In this document: positions 33,052-42,910 of the stretch, in pieces
How the letters are laid out: every line of letters begins with the position of its first letter
How positions within the stretch are numbered: position 1 is the first letter of the stretch
Source of the DNA: JAAYQA01 sp964510345
Lineage (GTDB): Bacteria; Bacillota; Clostridia; Tissierellales; Peptoniphilaceae
Direction of reading: 5' to 3'
Length of the DNA stretch: 54,451 bases
Assembly: GCA_964510345.1 (NCBI GenBank)
Contig: CAZEBB010000009.1
Span: 1-54,451 of the forward strand
Position numbers and translations under genes: made by a program
The notes under the pieces: model-generated
The model's input: the letters and a program-made list of their open reading frames with translations, nothing else
What the model was told of the DNA's origin: nothing
Databases searched by the model: none

Positions 33052-33936
33052 TCACTCAATGTCCGCGTCAGAGAGGCCCCAAACCGCGTCAGGCAGCGAT
33101 CGGATCAGCCTCTTTCGGCCTTCCCAATCGCGAAACGCAAATGAAAACGAGTGCAAATAGATGCGGTCCGAAGCATTGGCACCGTACAGCGTATCGCCAA
33201 CGATCGGGTGGCCGATCTCCGCCAAGTGCGCACGGATCTGATGCGTTCGCCCGGTGTGCAGCGTTACATAAAGCAGCGTGCCTCTTTCGGTACGCCCAAT
33301 CACTCGGTAGTCCGTACGCGCCCGCGCACCGTCAGCGTGTGCAATTCGGCGGTGTGAGTCCGGGTCTTTCAAGAGCGGCTTCTCGATTTTCCCTTCCTCT
33401 TCGAGAAACTCACCTTCTGCGACGACCAGGTAGTGTTTCTCTACTTCGCCCGCATCCATCTGTTTTTGGAGATAGGCTTGTGCGTATTTGTGTTTGGCGA
33501 TCACTACGATGCCCGATGTGCCCTGGTCGATACGGTTAACGAACCTCACCTTCCGATGCAGTCCGCGTACCTCATAATACCCTTGTACGCGATTTGCCAG
33601 CGAGCCGTCTTCCCGTCCCTGCTGTGGCAACATGGGGATGCCTTCCGGCTTGTCCACGATCAGAAAGTGGGCGTCTTCCAAGTGAACGCGCATCGGGATC
33701 CGCTCCGGCCGATAGTCCACCGGCTCATCTTCGATCGCGAGCCGGACCTCACCTCCCGGCGGAACTTTTGCGTTACGCGACAAGACCTTACCCTTTAACG
33801 ATGCAAGTCCTGTACGATACACTTCGATAAACGCATTTCGGGAGAGCCCCTGCGAGGCAAATAGCGCCTCCAATCGGACCGGATACCGTTCCTTATTCTT
33901 TATCTGTAGGTAATCCTTTGAACCCGAGTCTTCCAT
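33052..33936 (-). CDS. RluA family pseudouridine synthase
   Basis: About 294 residues. The catalytic motif reads NRIDQGTSGIVVIAK (Asp is the nucleophile; the usual HRLD is NRID), with GRTHQIRAHLAEIGHPIVGD and LHSFSFAF in the C-terminal half. The N-terminal S4 domain is diverged. A second paralogue is at 2.2 kb. ATG 33936 is preferred for GAAGG 6 bp upstream; an ATG eight codons earlier abuts the divergent nadK promoter. RNA target unknown. Confidence 0.88.
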   Translation of the reverse strand: MEDSGSKDYLQIKNKERYPVRLEALFASQGLSRNAFIEVYRTGLASLKGKVLSRNAKVPPGGEVRLAIEDEPVDYRPERIPMRVHLEDAHFLIVDKPEGIPMLPQQGREDGSLANRVQGYYEVRGLHRKVRFVNRIDQGTSGIVVIAKHKYAQAYLQKQMDAGEVEKHYLVVAEGEFLEEEGKIEKPLLKDPDSHRRIAHADGARARTDYRVIGRTERGTLLYVTLHTGRTHQIRAHLAEIGHPIVGDTLYGANASDRIYLHSFSFAFRDWEGRKRLIRSLPDAVWGLSDADIE

Positions 33937-33995
33937 CAATGCCTTCTTTCTACGAAACATGGTATACTATATATCATCCTACGAAGGAGGATCTA

Positions 33996-34799
33996 ATGCA
34001 ATCCGGTTTAATCAATATCATTGCGAACCGCAATAAAGATTCGCAAATTACGATGCAAAAGTTACGAAAACTCCTGCAACATAACGGATACCGAGTCACC
34101 GACGACAACGACCCGCGCGCCGCGCTGAACATCTGTATCGGCGGAGACGGTGCATTTTTACGTGCCGTCCATAAGACGTCGTTTCCGACCATTCCTTTCG
34201 TCGGGATCAACACCGGGCATCTCGGATTCTTTCAGGAGATTCACAAAACCGCGCTCGAAGAGTTCGTCAAAAACCTCAAATCCGATAACTATACCGTCGA
34301 CAAGATCCACCTGATGGAATGCCATATCCAAACACGGGAACGCACCTTTCATCTACATGCACTCAACGAATTCGTCGTGCGCAATCAGACTTCGCAGGTC
34401 GTCCATCTGCAAGTCTATATTGCCGATCGCCATCTGCAAAACTTCTCCGGAGACGGACTGATTGTCTCGTCCTCGGCCGGCAGTACCGCCTACAACTACT
34501 CCGCGGGCGGCGCGATCCTCTACCCTTCCTTAAATGGGTACCAGCTGACGCCCTTGGCGCCGATCAACTCCAAAGCCTATCGCTCGCTGTACAATTCCAT
34601 CGTCATTCCGAACGATACGATCATGGATATCGTGCCCGAAAAGCGCTACGCGAGCTCGATGCTCGTCATCGCCGATGGAATGGAACTGAAGTTTCGACAA
34701 ATTCAAAACCTCAAATTTGACATCGCCGACCGATACATACGGCGCCTCGTCTTCAACAAAAACTACTACTGGACCAATCTCAAAGACAAATTCCTGTAA
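33996..34799 (+). CDS. nadK: NAD kinase
   Basis: 267 residues; phosphorylates NAD to NADP. The ATP-NAD kinase motif GGDGAFLRAV is at 49-58, with GINTGHLGFF, NEFVVRN and SSSAGSTAYNYSAGG forming the nucleotide site. AAGGAGG lies before the ATG; 26 upstream in-frame codons have no site. The C-terminus is short, as in Bacillota PpnK. It is the only clearly NAD-dedicated enzyme near the unusual 38-45 kb operon, 3.3 kb further on, but a separate operon lies between them. Confidence 0.95.
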   Translation: MQSGLINIIANRNKDSQITMQKLRKLLQHNGYRVTDDNDPRAALNICIGGDGAFLRAVHKTSFPTIPFVGINTGHLGFFQEIHKTALEEFVKNLKSDNYTVDKIHLMECHIQTRERTFHLHALNEFVVRNQTSQVVHLQVYIADRHLQNFSGDGLIVSSSAGSTAYNYSAGGAILYPSLNGYQLTPLAPINSKAYRSLYNSIVIPNDTIMDIVPEKRYASSMLVIADGMELKFRQIQNLKFDIADRYIRRLVFNKNYYWTNLKDKFL

Positions 34800-34821
34800 A
34801 AAGCCCCAAGCGGGGCTTTTT
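34798..34821. terminator. bidirectional terminator between nadK and the PBP gene
   Basis: AAAAAGCCCC / GGGGCTTTTT with loop AAGC, perfect and symmetric, so T-runs occur on both strands. It serves both converging genes. Confidence 0.93.
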
Positions 34822-34822
34822 G

Positions 34823-36220
34823 TTATTCCTGCAAATACAGAGCATCCAAAAACATCTCGCGGGCAATGGGCGCTGCGGTCTGTCCGCCGAGCGTTCCATC
34901 TTCTTCCAAAACCACCGCAACAGCGAGTGGCAAATCTTCATTCTCCAGGAAGGCGATAAACCAGGCGTGCGTCAGTCCGGATGAAGTCTCGGCGGTACCG
35001 GTCTTTCCTCCGACGGTCTGCCCTTCGATATATGCGCGTGAGCCGGCTTCAACGGCTGCCACGAGATCATCCTTCAGTTCCAGCGCGTATCCTTCGGCGA
35101 CGACCTGCGAGAGGCTGTGAGTCGTCTTCTCTTCGATTACTTCACCCTCCGGGTTGATCACGCGAGACACGAGTACCGGCGCGTTCATTTGCCCGTCGTT
35201 CGCGATCGCTGCGATAATCATCGCCATCTGCATCGGAGTCACCAAGGTCTTCCCCTGTCCGAAGGCTGCGGCGGCGATCTCGGTCAAACCGCGCTGTGAG
35301 GCATATGGCGCTTGTGAAATGGCAATCGGGATATCAAACGGGACCGACTTGTCCAACATAAACTTCTCGGCGCTGTCATTCAGCGCGCCGGCTCCGACCT
35401 CGACCCCTTTGTCCGCAAAATAGGTGTTCACCGAGTTGACGATCGCATCACGCAGCGTGATCTCTCCGAAAGTCTCGTTCAGATAGTTGCGGATGGTATA
35501 GCCGTCGACGACGGTCTCTCCCTTGTCGACGTATTTTTGTTGTTCGCGGCTTAGGTTCTCCAGAATCGCTGCCGCCGTCACGACCTTAAAGGAAGACCCC
35601 GGCGTGTAGAGCCCCTGCGTGGAGCGATTGAGCAGCGGGCTGCTTTCATCTTGCAGGAGATCATCCCAGTTTTCATCTAGATTGAGCGGGTTAAAGGACG
35701 GCCGTCCGGCCATCGCGAGCACTTCGCCTGTCTTATAGTTCATGAGGACGACAGATCCTTTGTGCCCTTCTAACAAACCATAAGCGCGCTCTTGAAGGCG
35801 ATTGTCGATCGTGAGGACCAGATCATTTCCTTCGCCTGTCGGCGCAATCAGGTTTTTCAGCTGACCGAAAGTCTTTTGCGTTTCCACATTCAACAATTCG
35901 TTATTGTAGGCGAGCTCCAAGCCGGTCTTTCCATAGGAAACGTGATTGTAGCCGATCAGATGCGCATACAGCATCGGATAGAGATAGTCTCTCTTCTTTT
36001 CACCCGCGTCATTTGTATAGGTCGTTGCGAGCAGCTCGCGGTTTTTGTCGAAGATGTCGCCCCGGACAATTTCGTCTTCGTTCACGGACATTCGCTGATT
36101 GTACGAATTTTTTGCGATTTTCTCCGAGCGAAAGAACTGAAAAAAGACCATATAGACAACCAGTAGTACAAATAATGAGCTGATGGCGGTCACCAGCCGT
36201 ACGATTCGTTTAGTCTCCAT
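34823..36220 (-). CDS. class B penicillin-binding protein (PbpA/FtsI type)
   Basis: 465 residues: a membrane anchor (8-28), a short dimerisation region, and a transpeptidase with S209-x-x-K212 (TPGSSFK), S263-V-N and K406-T-G-T. It forms peptide cross-links in peptidoglycan. The pedestal is short, as in actinobacterial PbpA. It follows an RodA/FtsW-type polymerase (11-bp overlap), its usual enzymatic partner, and an FHA protein, matching the FHA-rodA-pbpA clusters of Gram-positives. Confidence 0.94.
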   Translation of the reverse strand: METKRIVRLVTAISSLFVLLVVYMVFFQFFRSEKIAKNSYNQRMSVNEDEIVRGDIFDKNRELLATTYTNDAGEKKRDYLYPMLYAHLIGYNHVSYGKTGLELAYNNELLNVETQKTFGQLKNLIAPTGEGNDLVLTIDNRLQERAYGLLEGHKGSVVLMNYKTGEVLAMAGRPSFNPLNLDENWDDLLQDESSPLLNRSTQGLYTPGSSFKVVTAAAILENLSREQQKYVDKGETVVDGYTIRNYLNETFGEITLRDAIVNSVNTYFADKGVEVGAGALNDSAEKFMLDKSVPFDIPIAISQAPYASQRGLTEIAAAAFGQGKTLVTPMQMAMIIAAIANDGQMNAPVLVSRVINPEGEVIEEKTTHSLSQVVAEGYALELKDDLVAAVEAGSRAYIEGQTVGGKTGTAETSSGLTHAWFIAFLENEDLPLAVAVVLEEDGTLGGQTAAPIAREMFLDALYLQE

Positions 36221-37460
36221 TCACAATTCCTTTCCGCTCCTTCGACAGATATTGCAGGATGCCCAGCGCAATAAAGCTCGCAAGCATCGAGCTGCCTCCG
36301 TAACTGACAAAGGGAATCGTGATCCCCGTCAGCGGGATCAGCTTGAGTACTCCGCCGAGGATGATCAGGCTCTGCGCGGCAAACATCGTCGATAAGCCGA
36401 TCGCCGTCATGCGATAAAACGGAACGGTCTGCCGAAAGGCGATCTTATACCCACGGTAGACAAAAAGCAGCAGCAGCATGATGATGCCGATACCGGTGAA
36501 GATGCCCATCTCCTCACATATGGCGGCGAAGATGAAGTCCGTCTCCGCAAGCGGTATGGATTGCGGCATCCCAAGCCCGATCCCCGAACCGAAGAAACCA
36601 CCCGAAGCGATGGCGAACAGCGCCTGTGTAATCTGATACCCCGTGCTGTCGATCGTCGCCCACGGGTTGATCCATGTCGTGATCCGCACGCGAATATGAG
36701 AGAACAGCAAAGTCGCCATTCCTCCCCCGAGGAACATCAGGCCAAAATTGTAGAGGATCATCCGGCGTTCGGGCTCATAAATGTATTGAAGCGCCAGATA
36801 GGTGACGGCAAAGATCATGACCGTCCCCAAGTCGCGCTGCAAGACTGCCAGTGCGATCAAAATGTACACACAGCCCAAGAGGAGAAACTTTCCGACGGGG
36901 AATCCACGGAACTGCAGCTTTTCATATTTCTTTCTTTGCGTATAGTACGATGAGATAAACAAAACCAGCAGGATTTTAGAGAGCTCCGTCGGTTGGATCG
37001 AGATCGGTCCGACAAAGATCCAGTTTCTTGCGCCGTTGATATCGCGCCCGATAGCGAGCGTCGCCAAAAACAGTAGCATGGCCAGCCCGAAATAGACAAA
37101 GGGAATTCGGTCCAGTTTGGGGATCACTTTCATTGCGAAATAACTCAAAAAGAACACGGCAAAACCCGCGAGTATCCAAACGATCTGCCGAAAGCCCGAA
37201 CCGTCGTCCAATCGGAAGATCATGATCGTGCCGATCGACAGCAAGAACGTTGCGATAATAAAGAGATACGGCTCGCCTTTGAAGAACTTCCGTACCACAA
37301 GATTGGCGATATAGGTAACGCCGACTAAGAGCGCGGCAAAATACAACCGGTTGGAGTTCATCACATCCCGGTCGTAGATAATAATCAAAAACAGCGCCAA
37401 CACCTGAAACAGTAAGACCGAGCGCCTCAACGACCGCTCGGCCATTCGCTTATTGTTCAT
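36210..37460 (-). CDS. RodA/FtsW/SpoVE family peptidoglycan polymerase
   Basis: 416 residues with about ten membrane helices: a SEDS glycosyltransferase. Family marks include GARNWIFVGPISIQPTELSK, LLQRDLGTVMIF-like LQRDLGTVMIFAV, FAAICEEMGIFTG and VSYGGSSML. Partner of the downstream PBP. AAGGAC lies before the ATG; the start overlaps the FHA gene by 11 bp. RodA versus FtsW cannot be decided from sequence alone. Confidence 0.93.
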   Translation of the reverse strand: MNNKRMAERSLRRSVLLFQVLALFLIIIYDRDVMNSNRLYFAALLVGVTYIANLVVRKFFKGEPYLFIIATFLLSIGTIMIFRLDDGSGFRQIVWILAGFAVFFLSYFAMKVIPKLDRIPFVYFGLAMLLFLATLAIGRDINGARNWIFVGPISIQPTELSKILLVLFISSYYTQRKKYEKLQFRGFPVGKFLLLGCVYILIALAVLQRDLGTVMIFAVTYLALQYIYEPERRMILYNFGLMFLGGGMATLLFSHIRVRITTWINPWATIDSTGYQITQALFAIASGGFFGSGIGLGMPQSIPLAETDFIFAAICEEMGIFTGIGIIMLLLLFVYRGYKIAFRQTVPFYRMTAIGLSTMFAAQSLIILGGVLKLIPLTGITIPFVSYGGSSMLASFIALGILQYLSKERKGIVNGD

Positions 37461-37959
37461 GTCCTTCTACCTCGTTGACAAACAGCAGCTCGACATCGCC
37501 TAATCGGATCACGTCGCGATTCGCAAGCGCCGTCGGCTGAACGATCCTTCGATCGTTCACAAAGGTTCCGTTGGCCGACTTCAAGTCCTCCAGATAATAC
37601 TCGTTGCCTTTTTCGGTAAGAGTCGCATGATCTTTCGAAATAAAGCGGTCCTTAAACACGATCGTGTTTTGATCCCCGCGGCCGATGCTATTTTCAGGGT
37701 TTAAATAGTACAGCTCATTGACTTTATAGTTTAGGGTTTCAGGTCTTGTGATCAAACGTAAATACACATTGGACGGCGTCTCGTCGCGATCGATCGACTT
37801 GATGTCCAAGTAAATCAAACGCACGATCTGGAAGATGAAATAGAAGATGATCAGCACAAATACATACTTCAGTCCATTGGCCAACACATCATATAAACTC
37901 AAGTTTCCAAAGATCTTCGTCGAGAAGAAACGCTCCAATTGATCTAATAAATCAGTCAT
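37450..37959 (-). CDS. FHA-domain membrane protein
   Basis: 169 residues: a membrane helix (about 27-50) then an FHA phosphothreonine-binding domain (88-160: NSIGRGDQNTIVF, FISKDHATLTEKG, LKSANGTFVNDRRIV, IRLGDVELLFV). Conserved G-R, S-x-x-H and N-G are all present. Such proteins recruit phosphorylated division or wall proteins, usually under a PASTA-type Ser/Thr kinase, which is not in this window. First gene of the FHA-rodA-pbp operon. Confidence 0.93.
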   Translation of the reverse strand: MTDLLDQLERFFSTKIFGNLSLYDVLANGLKYVFVLIIFYFIFQIVRLIYLDIKSIDRDETPSNVYLRLITRPETLNYKVNELYYLNPENSIGRGDQNTIVFKDRFISKDHATLTEKGNEYYLEDLKSANGTFVNDRRIVQPTALANRDVIRLGDVELLFVNEVEGHEQ

Positions 37960-38069
37960 AGGTACACCTCATGACATAGTTTATCATAGATCGAAAAGTG
38001 TGAACAGCGCTAAATCTTACGAAAGACAAACAAGGATACCCCGCTCCTCTCTGCAATGCCGAGGTTATA

Positions 38070-38078
38070 TGATAAAAT
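38070..38078 (+). promoter_or_regulatory. probable extended -10 promoter of the three-gene operon
   Basis: TGATAAAAT, an extended -10 element 33 bp before the start codon; the -35 region is poor (TCTGCA at 17-bp spacing). Confidence 0.45.
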
Positions 38079-38110
38079 AGAGCAAACTGGTTTCATCAGG
38101 AGGAAGTAAA

Positions 38111-41100
38111 ATGTCACCTTCAAAAGACATCCGACAAGTACTGGAGGTTGCACTCAGAAGAACCTCATTTGATAAGCATCACAAAACGCTCCGCGACTAT
38201 TTCTCGGGGATCGAATTCTATATGCAATTTGAGAGAATGCTGGGTGCGAAGCGCTACGACGCCCTCTCGCTCGCAGAACTCTTTCATCCGCTCTATGCAG
38301 GAATCTACAACAAAGACGTTAGAGATTGGCTCATCGAAATCCTGACCTATACGATGCACCTCAATTTCTCCGGTTTTTCGGAGCAGGTCATCGTCGACCA
38401 CATCCCCTATCACCAAATCTTCTTAGACTGCCTTCGCTTCGTCAACGAGCTGGAGCACGAAGCCGGAGACGGCGGCCTTCTTCAACATCCCATGCAAATG
38501 TTGACAGAGCAGGAAGAACGTTATCCCGACATCCACCCCGAGTACTTTACCTTTAAACGCGAATTCACCGAAAACTGCATCTACGAAATGATGAAGATCG
38601 ACATCGCCGTGCGCGGATACAACACGATCCAGCACGTGATCTATGTCAACGCCGTCGGCATGCATATCGCAAGGCAACTTCGAGATGCCGGTCTTCCAAT
38701 CGACTTAGGCTTAGTCGTGGGCTCCACCCTCTGTCACGATGTCGGTAAATACGGCGTCAAAGGGGACGAAGCCAAGCGAATCGCCTATTACCACTACTTC
38801 TATACGTACGAGTGGTATGAAAAGCGCGGGTTGGAAAAGATGGGCAATATCGCCACCAACCACTCCACGTGGGATCTGGAGCTCTACAATCTGACCATCG
38901 AAGCGCTACTCCTCATCTACGCCGATTTCCGCGTGAAAAATTTGCGCATCGACGGCATCGACACGATGTCGATCATCTCATTACAAGAGTCCTATCAGGT
39001 CATCCTCGACAAGCTCGACAATGTCGATGAAGCCAAGCGCAACCGCTACACGCGCGTCTACGCGCGACTCGTCGACTTTGAGATCTACCTGAAGCGGCTC
39101 GGTATCGAGGTCGACCCCGGCATTACGCCGACCCGAGAGACCTTGCGCAAACCCTTCTCCCACTTCGCCCTCATGGAAGGCGAGGAAGTCATCCGCAATA
39201 TCAAAGACTTCTCCATCGACCACAACCTCAATGTCATGCACCGCTTCTCGCGCGATGACAGCTTTAACGCGCTCATGGAGACCGTGCGCGGCGAAAACGA
39301 CAAGCTGACGCTCCGCCAGTACTTGGACCTCTTGTACGAGTATTCTTCGTACTTCACCTTAAAGCAAAAGAAAATGGTCATGCAGTTTTTATTTGACCTG
39401 CTCCTGTCGGAAGCCGACGATATTCGGCGCGACGCCGGACGACTGATCGGCTATATCGTCGCCAATTATGACGATGACTATAAAAAAGAAATCCCGCCCT
39501 CGGTCGCGTACGACACCTTACATGGGACCAAGGCGTATCAGGATCTGCTGTGCACGATCCTCTTTCCCGATGTGAACCTCCTCGATCACAAAGATCGCCT
39601 GCAATACAATCTGATCTCCATTCACAAGGAGCTCTTTCGCCTCATCGACGCAAAGCTATCCCCCTATACGGATATCTTTCTGCGATGGTACAGCGACGAA
39701 TACGACTTTACCGGACAAACCCCGATCATCCTCGCGCGGACACTGCTCTATGTCCCGTTTCACGAACTCAACGAACCACAACTGAAGGGGATCGAACGAT
39801 TCCTGTTGCGTCTCTTGGAAAAAGGCTCAGAAGAAACTGAACTCGTCGTCTTAGATTTGCTCCACCAGCTGCATGACGTCCTCTTGGCGCGCCCTGTGAT
39901 TCGCAAAAAGGTGCAAGAGTTGATCGAAGCGGAAGCCGAGTGCCGACCGCTCGCCAAAAGTTTTCTCTTGTTCTCGCTGTCCGAGCACATGATCGACGAC
40001 GCCGCGATGCCCGCTCGACTCAGAGAGTGTTTTGCTTCGATCGACGACTCCATGTCCACCTTATTCCTGAAAAATCTCAAAGCCGACACCCCATGGATCA
40101 TCAAGAAGACCAATATCGAGATCCTCCGCTTAGCGACCAAACAACACCGTAACAAACTGTTTCACGTCGCCATGCACTACTGTAATCTCCTGAAAGTCAG
40201 TGAATACGACCTCGTCCGCGAAAACGCCGGCCAAGCTCTCGTCACGCTTGTGAAAGTGATGGCGCCTGAAGAAGTCAACGACACCGCTGTCGAGCTCTTG
40301 CGCGGACTCGAGATGAACAATTACAACTTCGTTCGCCTAATCCCGAAATATTTGGGTGAGATCCTTCTCTACTTGCCGCCGCATGAACTCAACGAGATCC
40401 TCAACGACTTTGATATTAAGCTGAAGACCGCCAGCATGGAAACCCTCCATGCCATTTTGCATTCCATTGGCCGTGCAATCGAACTCTACGACCTCTATAT
40501 CGAAAAAACCGATGAAGATACGTCCGTGCACAATCAGCGAAGAAATCGCATGATCGGGCTGTTGATCTCAATCATCTCCTCTCCGAAGACGCTCGTACAC
40601 ACCGAGGCCTTCGGCGTACTGGGCTCCTATATCTTCAATTCCAATTTGATCTATCCGGAGACCCAAGCGTACTATCTGCGCGAATACGGCAAGAATATCC
40701 TCACCATGTTGACCACGAAAGACGACGGCTTTACCTATCTGAGCAATGCCTACTCGCTCAACCAGATCTATAAGTGCATCACCGAATATCAGCTCACGCA
40801 CGGAGAGATCAAAGTCCCCAATCAGGATCGCATCGCCTTCTTCCCGGGCACCTTTGACCCCTTCTCCTCCGGTCACCTCGCCATCTGCCGCGACGTGCGC
40901 AATATGGGTTACGAAGTGTATATCTCGATCGACGAGTTCTCGTGGTCGAAGAAACCGCTGCCGTATCTCACAAGAGAAAAGATCGTGGAGATGTCCATCA
41001 GCTCGGAGCGCAATATCTACATCTTCCCTTCGGATATCCCGATCAATATCAGCAACGAACAGAATATCCGTACGCTCACCCGCTTGTTTGAGGGCCATGA

Positions 41101-42910
41101 GATCTCCCTGCTCGTCGGTGCCGATGTCGTAGAAAACGCGAGCGCGTATCGGCAGAATGAGACCCTCAAAAAGTTACCTCACCTGATCTACCTGCGCCAT
41201 GCCCAAATGGGAGAAAAGACGGAGAAGAAGATCAGGGAGCGCCTCACCGGTCCCTATGAACTGCTCGCCTTAGACATGGACTTACAGTTCATCAGCTCCA
41301 CTTTGATCCGCGACTCCATCGACAACAACCGCGACATCAACCACCTCGTCAACCCGATGGTGCGCGACTTTATCATGGAGCACAAGCTCTATAAACGAGA
41401 CGACCCCTTTAAGACGACGATCTCCCGCAGCAAATATACGCTGGAGACGTCCAAGCTCATGAATGAGGACGACTACGGCTTTATCAGCGCCGTCACACAG
41501 GAGGACATCCGCGAGCACATTCGCGATAAGAAGCCGACGGTGTTGCGGTTCTACACCACCGACACCCATCAGCTGCTTTGTGTCGCCATCTACGAAAAAA
41601 TCGAGATCATCGACCTGTACCACTTCTTCCGGCACATCCCGACGATCTCCGTGATCCGCGAGAGCACCCGCGGGCCGATCGCGTATCTGCACGGCGTGTT
41701 CATCAGCCGCGAATACACCACCCTCCGCGAGGAGCTGATCAACGAAGCCTATGCGCATATCGTCTCCAACAACTACGACAATATGCTCTTTACGAACAAG
41801 ATGCGCTACAACAAAGAGTATACCGACCTTCTGCTCCAATCCGGTTTCCGGTATATCGCGCGCGACCCGGTGCACGACACCATGCTCGTCGACACCTCAA
41901 ACCCGGTCACCTTGAACCTGAATATCGAAAAATATATTAAGAAACCGTACAATCAGCACCCGTCGGTATTGCAGACCATCAAAGAGAGCCGTCGCCGACT
42001 GAAAGAGGCCATGACACGCCTCTTCCCCAATACGCTGATCCTCTCCTTCACCCGCTCCATGATCAACCAAAAGCTGATCGAGCGGATCACCAAGTACAAT
42101 CAGGTGCCGATCATCCCGACGGAACCTAGGCAGCTCGGCGACAAGATGTGCGTGCCGTTCGGAGAGCACCTCAACGGAGAGATCGTGCCGAACACCATCA
42201 CCAAGACCATCCACACCGAAAAAACCTACGACAAAAAGATCGAAGGCTTTACCGTTCGCTCCTTCCCGCACTATCTTCCGCTGGATGAGCAGTGCCGCAC
42301 GATCGAAGCGTTCGACAAACCGGTTATGCTCGTCGACGACCTGTTGCACAAAGGCTACCGCATCCGCGTGGTCAAACCCACTTTGGAAAACAACGGCGTA
42401 CAGCTCGACAAGATGTTCGTCGGCATCCTCAGCATGAAAGGGCTCGAGTTCGCCATGGCGGAGAACTTGGACGTCGACTACTCCTATTTCGTGCCCCGCC
42501 TGCGCTACTGGTTTAAAGAGTCTGACCTCGTGCCCTATATCGGCGGCGATATGGTCCAAACGGCTCTTGTGAACGGCACGCTGATCCCCAGCATCAATAT
42601 GCTGCTGCCGTATGTCTCACCTTCTTTCATTAAAGAAGGGAAAAACGAAGACATCTACGCGCTGAGCGAAGTCTGCCTGGAAAATGCACTCGCCCTGTTT
42701 ACGCAACTTGAGCGCGTGTATTTGGAGCAAAACGGAAAGACCGTGCCCCTGCGCGATATTTTCGACATCCTGCACCACCCCCGCATCCCCGACTATAAGG
42801 GCTTGGAGGACATGGACCAAACCGTGTCCAACTCGATACGTAACGACCTCAGTTTGTTGAACCGCCTAAAAACCAGCGTCATTCGCGGATCGGAGCACGA
42901 CGATGAGTAA
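38111..42910 (+). CDS. giant multidomain HD / HEAT-like / NadD-like / GNAT-like / PRTase-like protein
   Basis: 1599 residues, soluble. In order: an HD phosphohydrolase-like domain (about 150-300) with His165, His209-Asp210 in TLCHDVGKYG, NHSTWD and the late Asp272; a long all-helical HEAT-like region (about 390-890); a NadD/CoaD-type nucleotidyltransferase (906-1095) with PGTFDPFSSGHL and ISSTLIR (1061-1067), in which the first His of H-x-G-H is Ser919; a diverged GNAT-like segment (1105-1260, HGVFISREY and LLQSGFRYI); and a region with MLVDDLLHKGYR (1406-1417), like the PRPP loop of phosphoribosyltransferases. AGGAGG lies 7 bp before the ATG. The 8-bp overlap with the next gene implies coupling. 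I know no named family with this architecture; domains after the HEAT region are assigned from motifs, the GNAT part least surely. Confidence 0.85.
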   Translation: MSPSKDIRQVLEVALRRTSFDKHHKTLRDYFSGIEFYMQFERMLGAKRYDALSLAELFHPLYAGIYNKDVRDWLIEILTYTMHLNFSGFSEQVIVDHIPYHQIFLDCLRFVNELEHEAGDGGLLQHPMQMLTEQEERYPDIHPEYFTFKREFTENCIYEMMKIDIAVRGYNTIQHVIYVNAVGMHIARQLRDAGLPIDLGLVVGSTLCHDVGKYGVKGDEAKRIAYYHYFYTYEWYEKRGLEKMGNIATNHSTWDLELYNLTIEALLLIYADFRVKNLRIDGIDTMSIISLQESYQVILDKLDNVDEAKRNRYTRVYARLVDFEIYLKRLGIEVDPGITPTRETLRKPFSHFALMEGEEVIRNIKDFSIDHNLNVMHRFSRDDSFNALMETVRGENDKLTLRQYLDLLYEYSSYFTLKQKKMVMQFLFDLLLSEADDIRRDAGRLIGYIVANYDDDYKKEIPPSVAYDTLHGTKAYQDLLCTILFPDVNLLDHKDRLQYNLISIHKELFRLIDAKLSPYTDIFLRWYSDEYDFTGQTPIILARTLLYVPFHELNEPQLKGIERFLLRLLEKGSEETELVVLDLLHQLHDVLLARPVIRKKVQELIEAEAECRPLAKSFLLFSLSEHMIDDAAMPARLRECFASIDDSMSTLFLKNLKADTPWIIKKTNIEILRLATKQHRNKLFHVAMHYCNLLKVSEYDLVRENAGQALVTLVKVMAPEEVNDTAVELLRGLEMNNYNFVRLIPKYLGEILLYLPPHELNEILNDFDIKLKTASMETLHAILHSIGRAIELYDLYIEKTDEDTSVHNQRRNRMIGLLISIISSPKTLVHTEAFGVLGSYIFNSNLIYPETQAYYLREYGKNILTMLTTKDDGFTYLSNAYSLNQIYKCITEYQLTHGEIKVPNQDRIAFFPGTFDPFSSGHLAICRDVRNMGYEVYISIDEFSWSKKPLPYLTREKIVEMSISSERNIYIFPSDIPINISNEQNIRTLTRLFEGHEISLLVGADVVENASAYRQNETLKKLPHLIYLRHAQMGEKTEKKIRERLTGPYELLALDMDLQFISSTLIRDSIDNNRDINHLVNPMVRDFIMEHKLYKRDDPFKTTISRSKYTLETSKLMNEDDYGFISAVTQEDIREHIRDKKPTVLRFYTTDTHQLLCVAIYEKIEIIDLYHFFRHIPTISVIRESTRGPIAYLHGVFISREYTTLREELINEAYAHIVSNNYDNMLFTNKMRYNKEYTDLLLQSGFRYIARDPVHDTMLVDTSNPVTLNLNIEKYIKKPYNQHPSVLQTIKESRRRLKEAMTRLFPNTLILSFTRSMINQKLIERITKYNQVPIIPTEPRQLGDKMCVPFGEHLNGEIVPNTITKTIHTEKTYDKKIEGFTVRSFPHYLPLDEQCRTIEAFDKPVMLVDDLLHKGYRIRVVKPTLENNGVQLDKMFVGILSMKGLEFAMAENLDVDYSYFVPRLRYWFKESDLVPYIGGDMVQTALVNGTLIPSINMLLPYVSPSFIKEGKNEDIYALSEVCLENALALFTQLERVYLEQNGKTVPLRDIFDILHHPRIPDYKGLEDMDQTVSNSIRNDLSLLNRLKTSVIRGSEHDDE

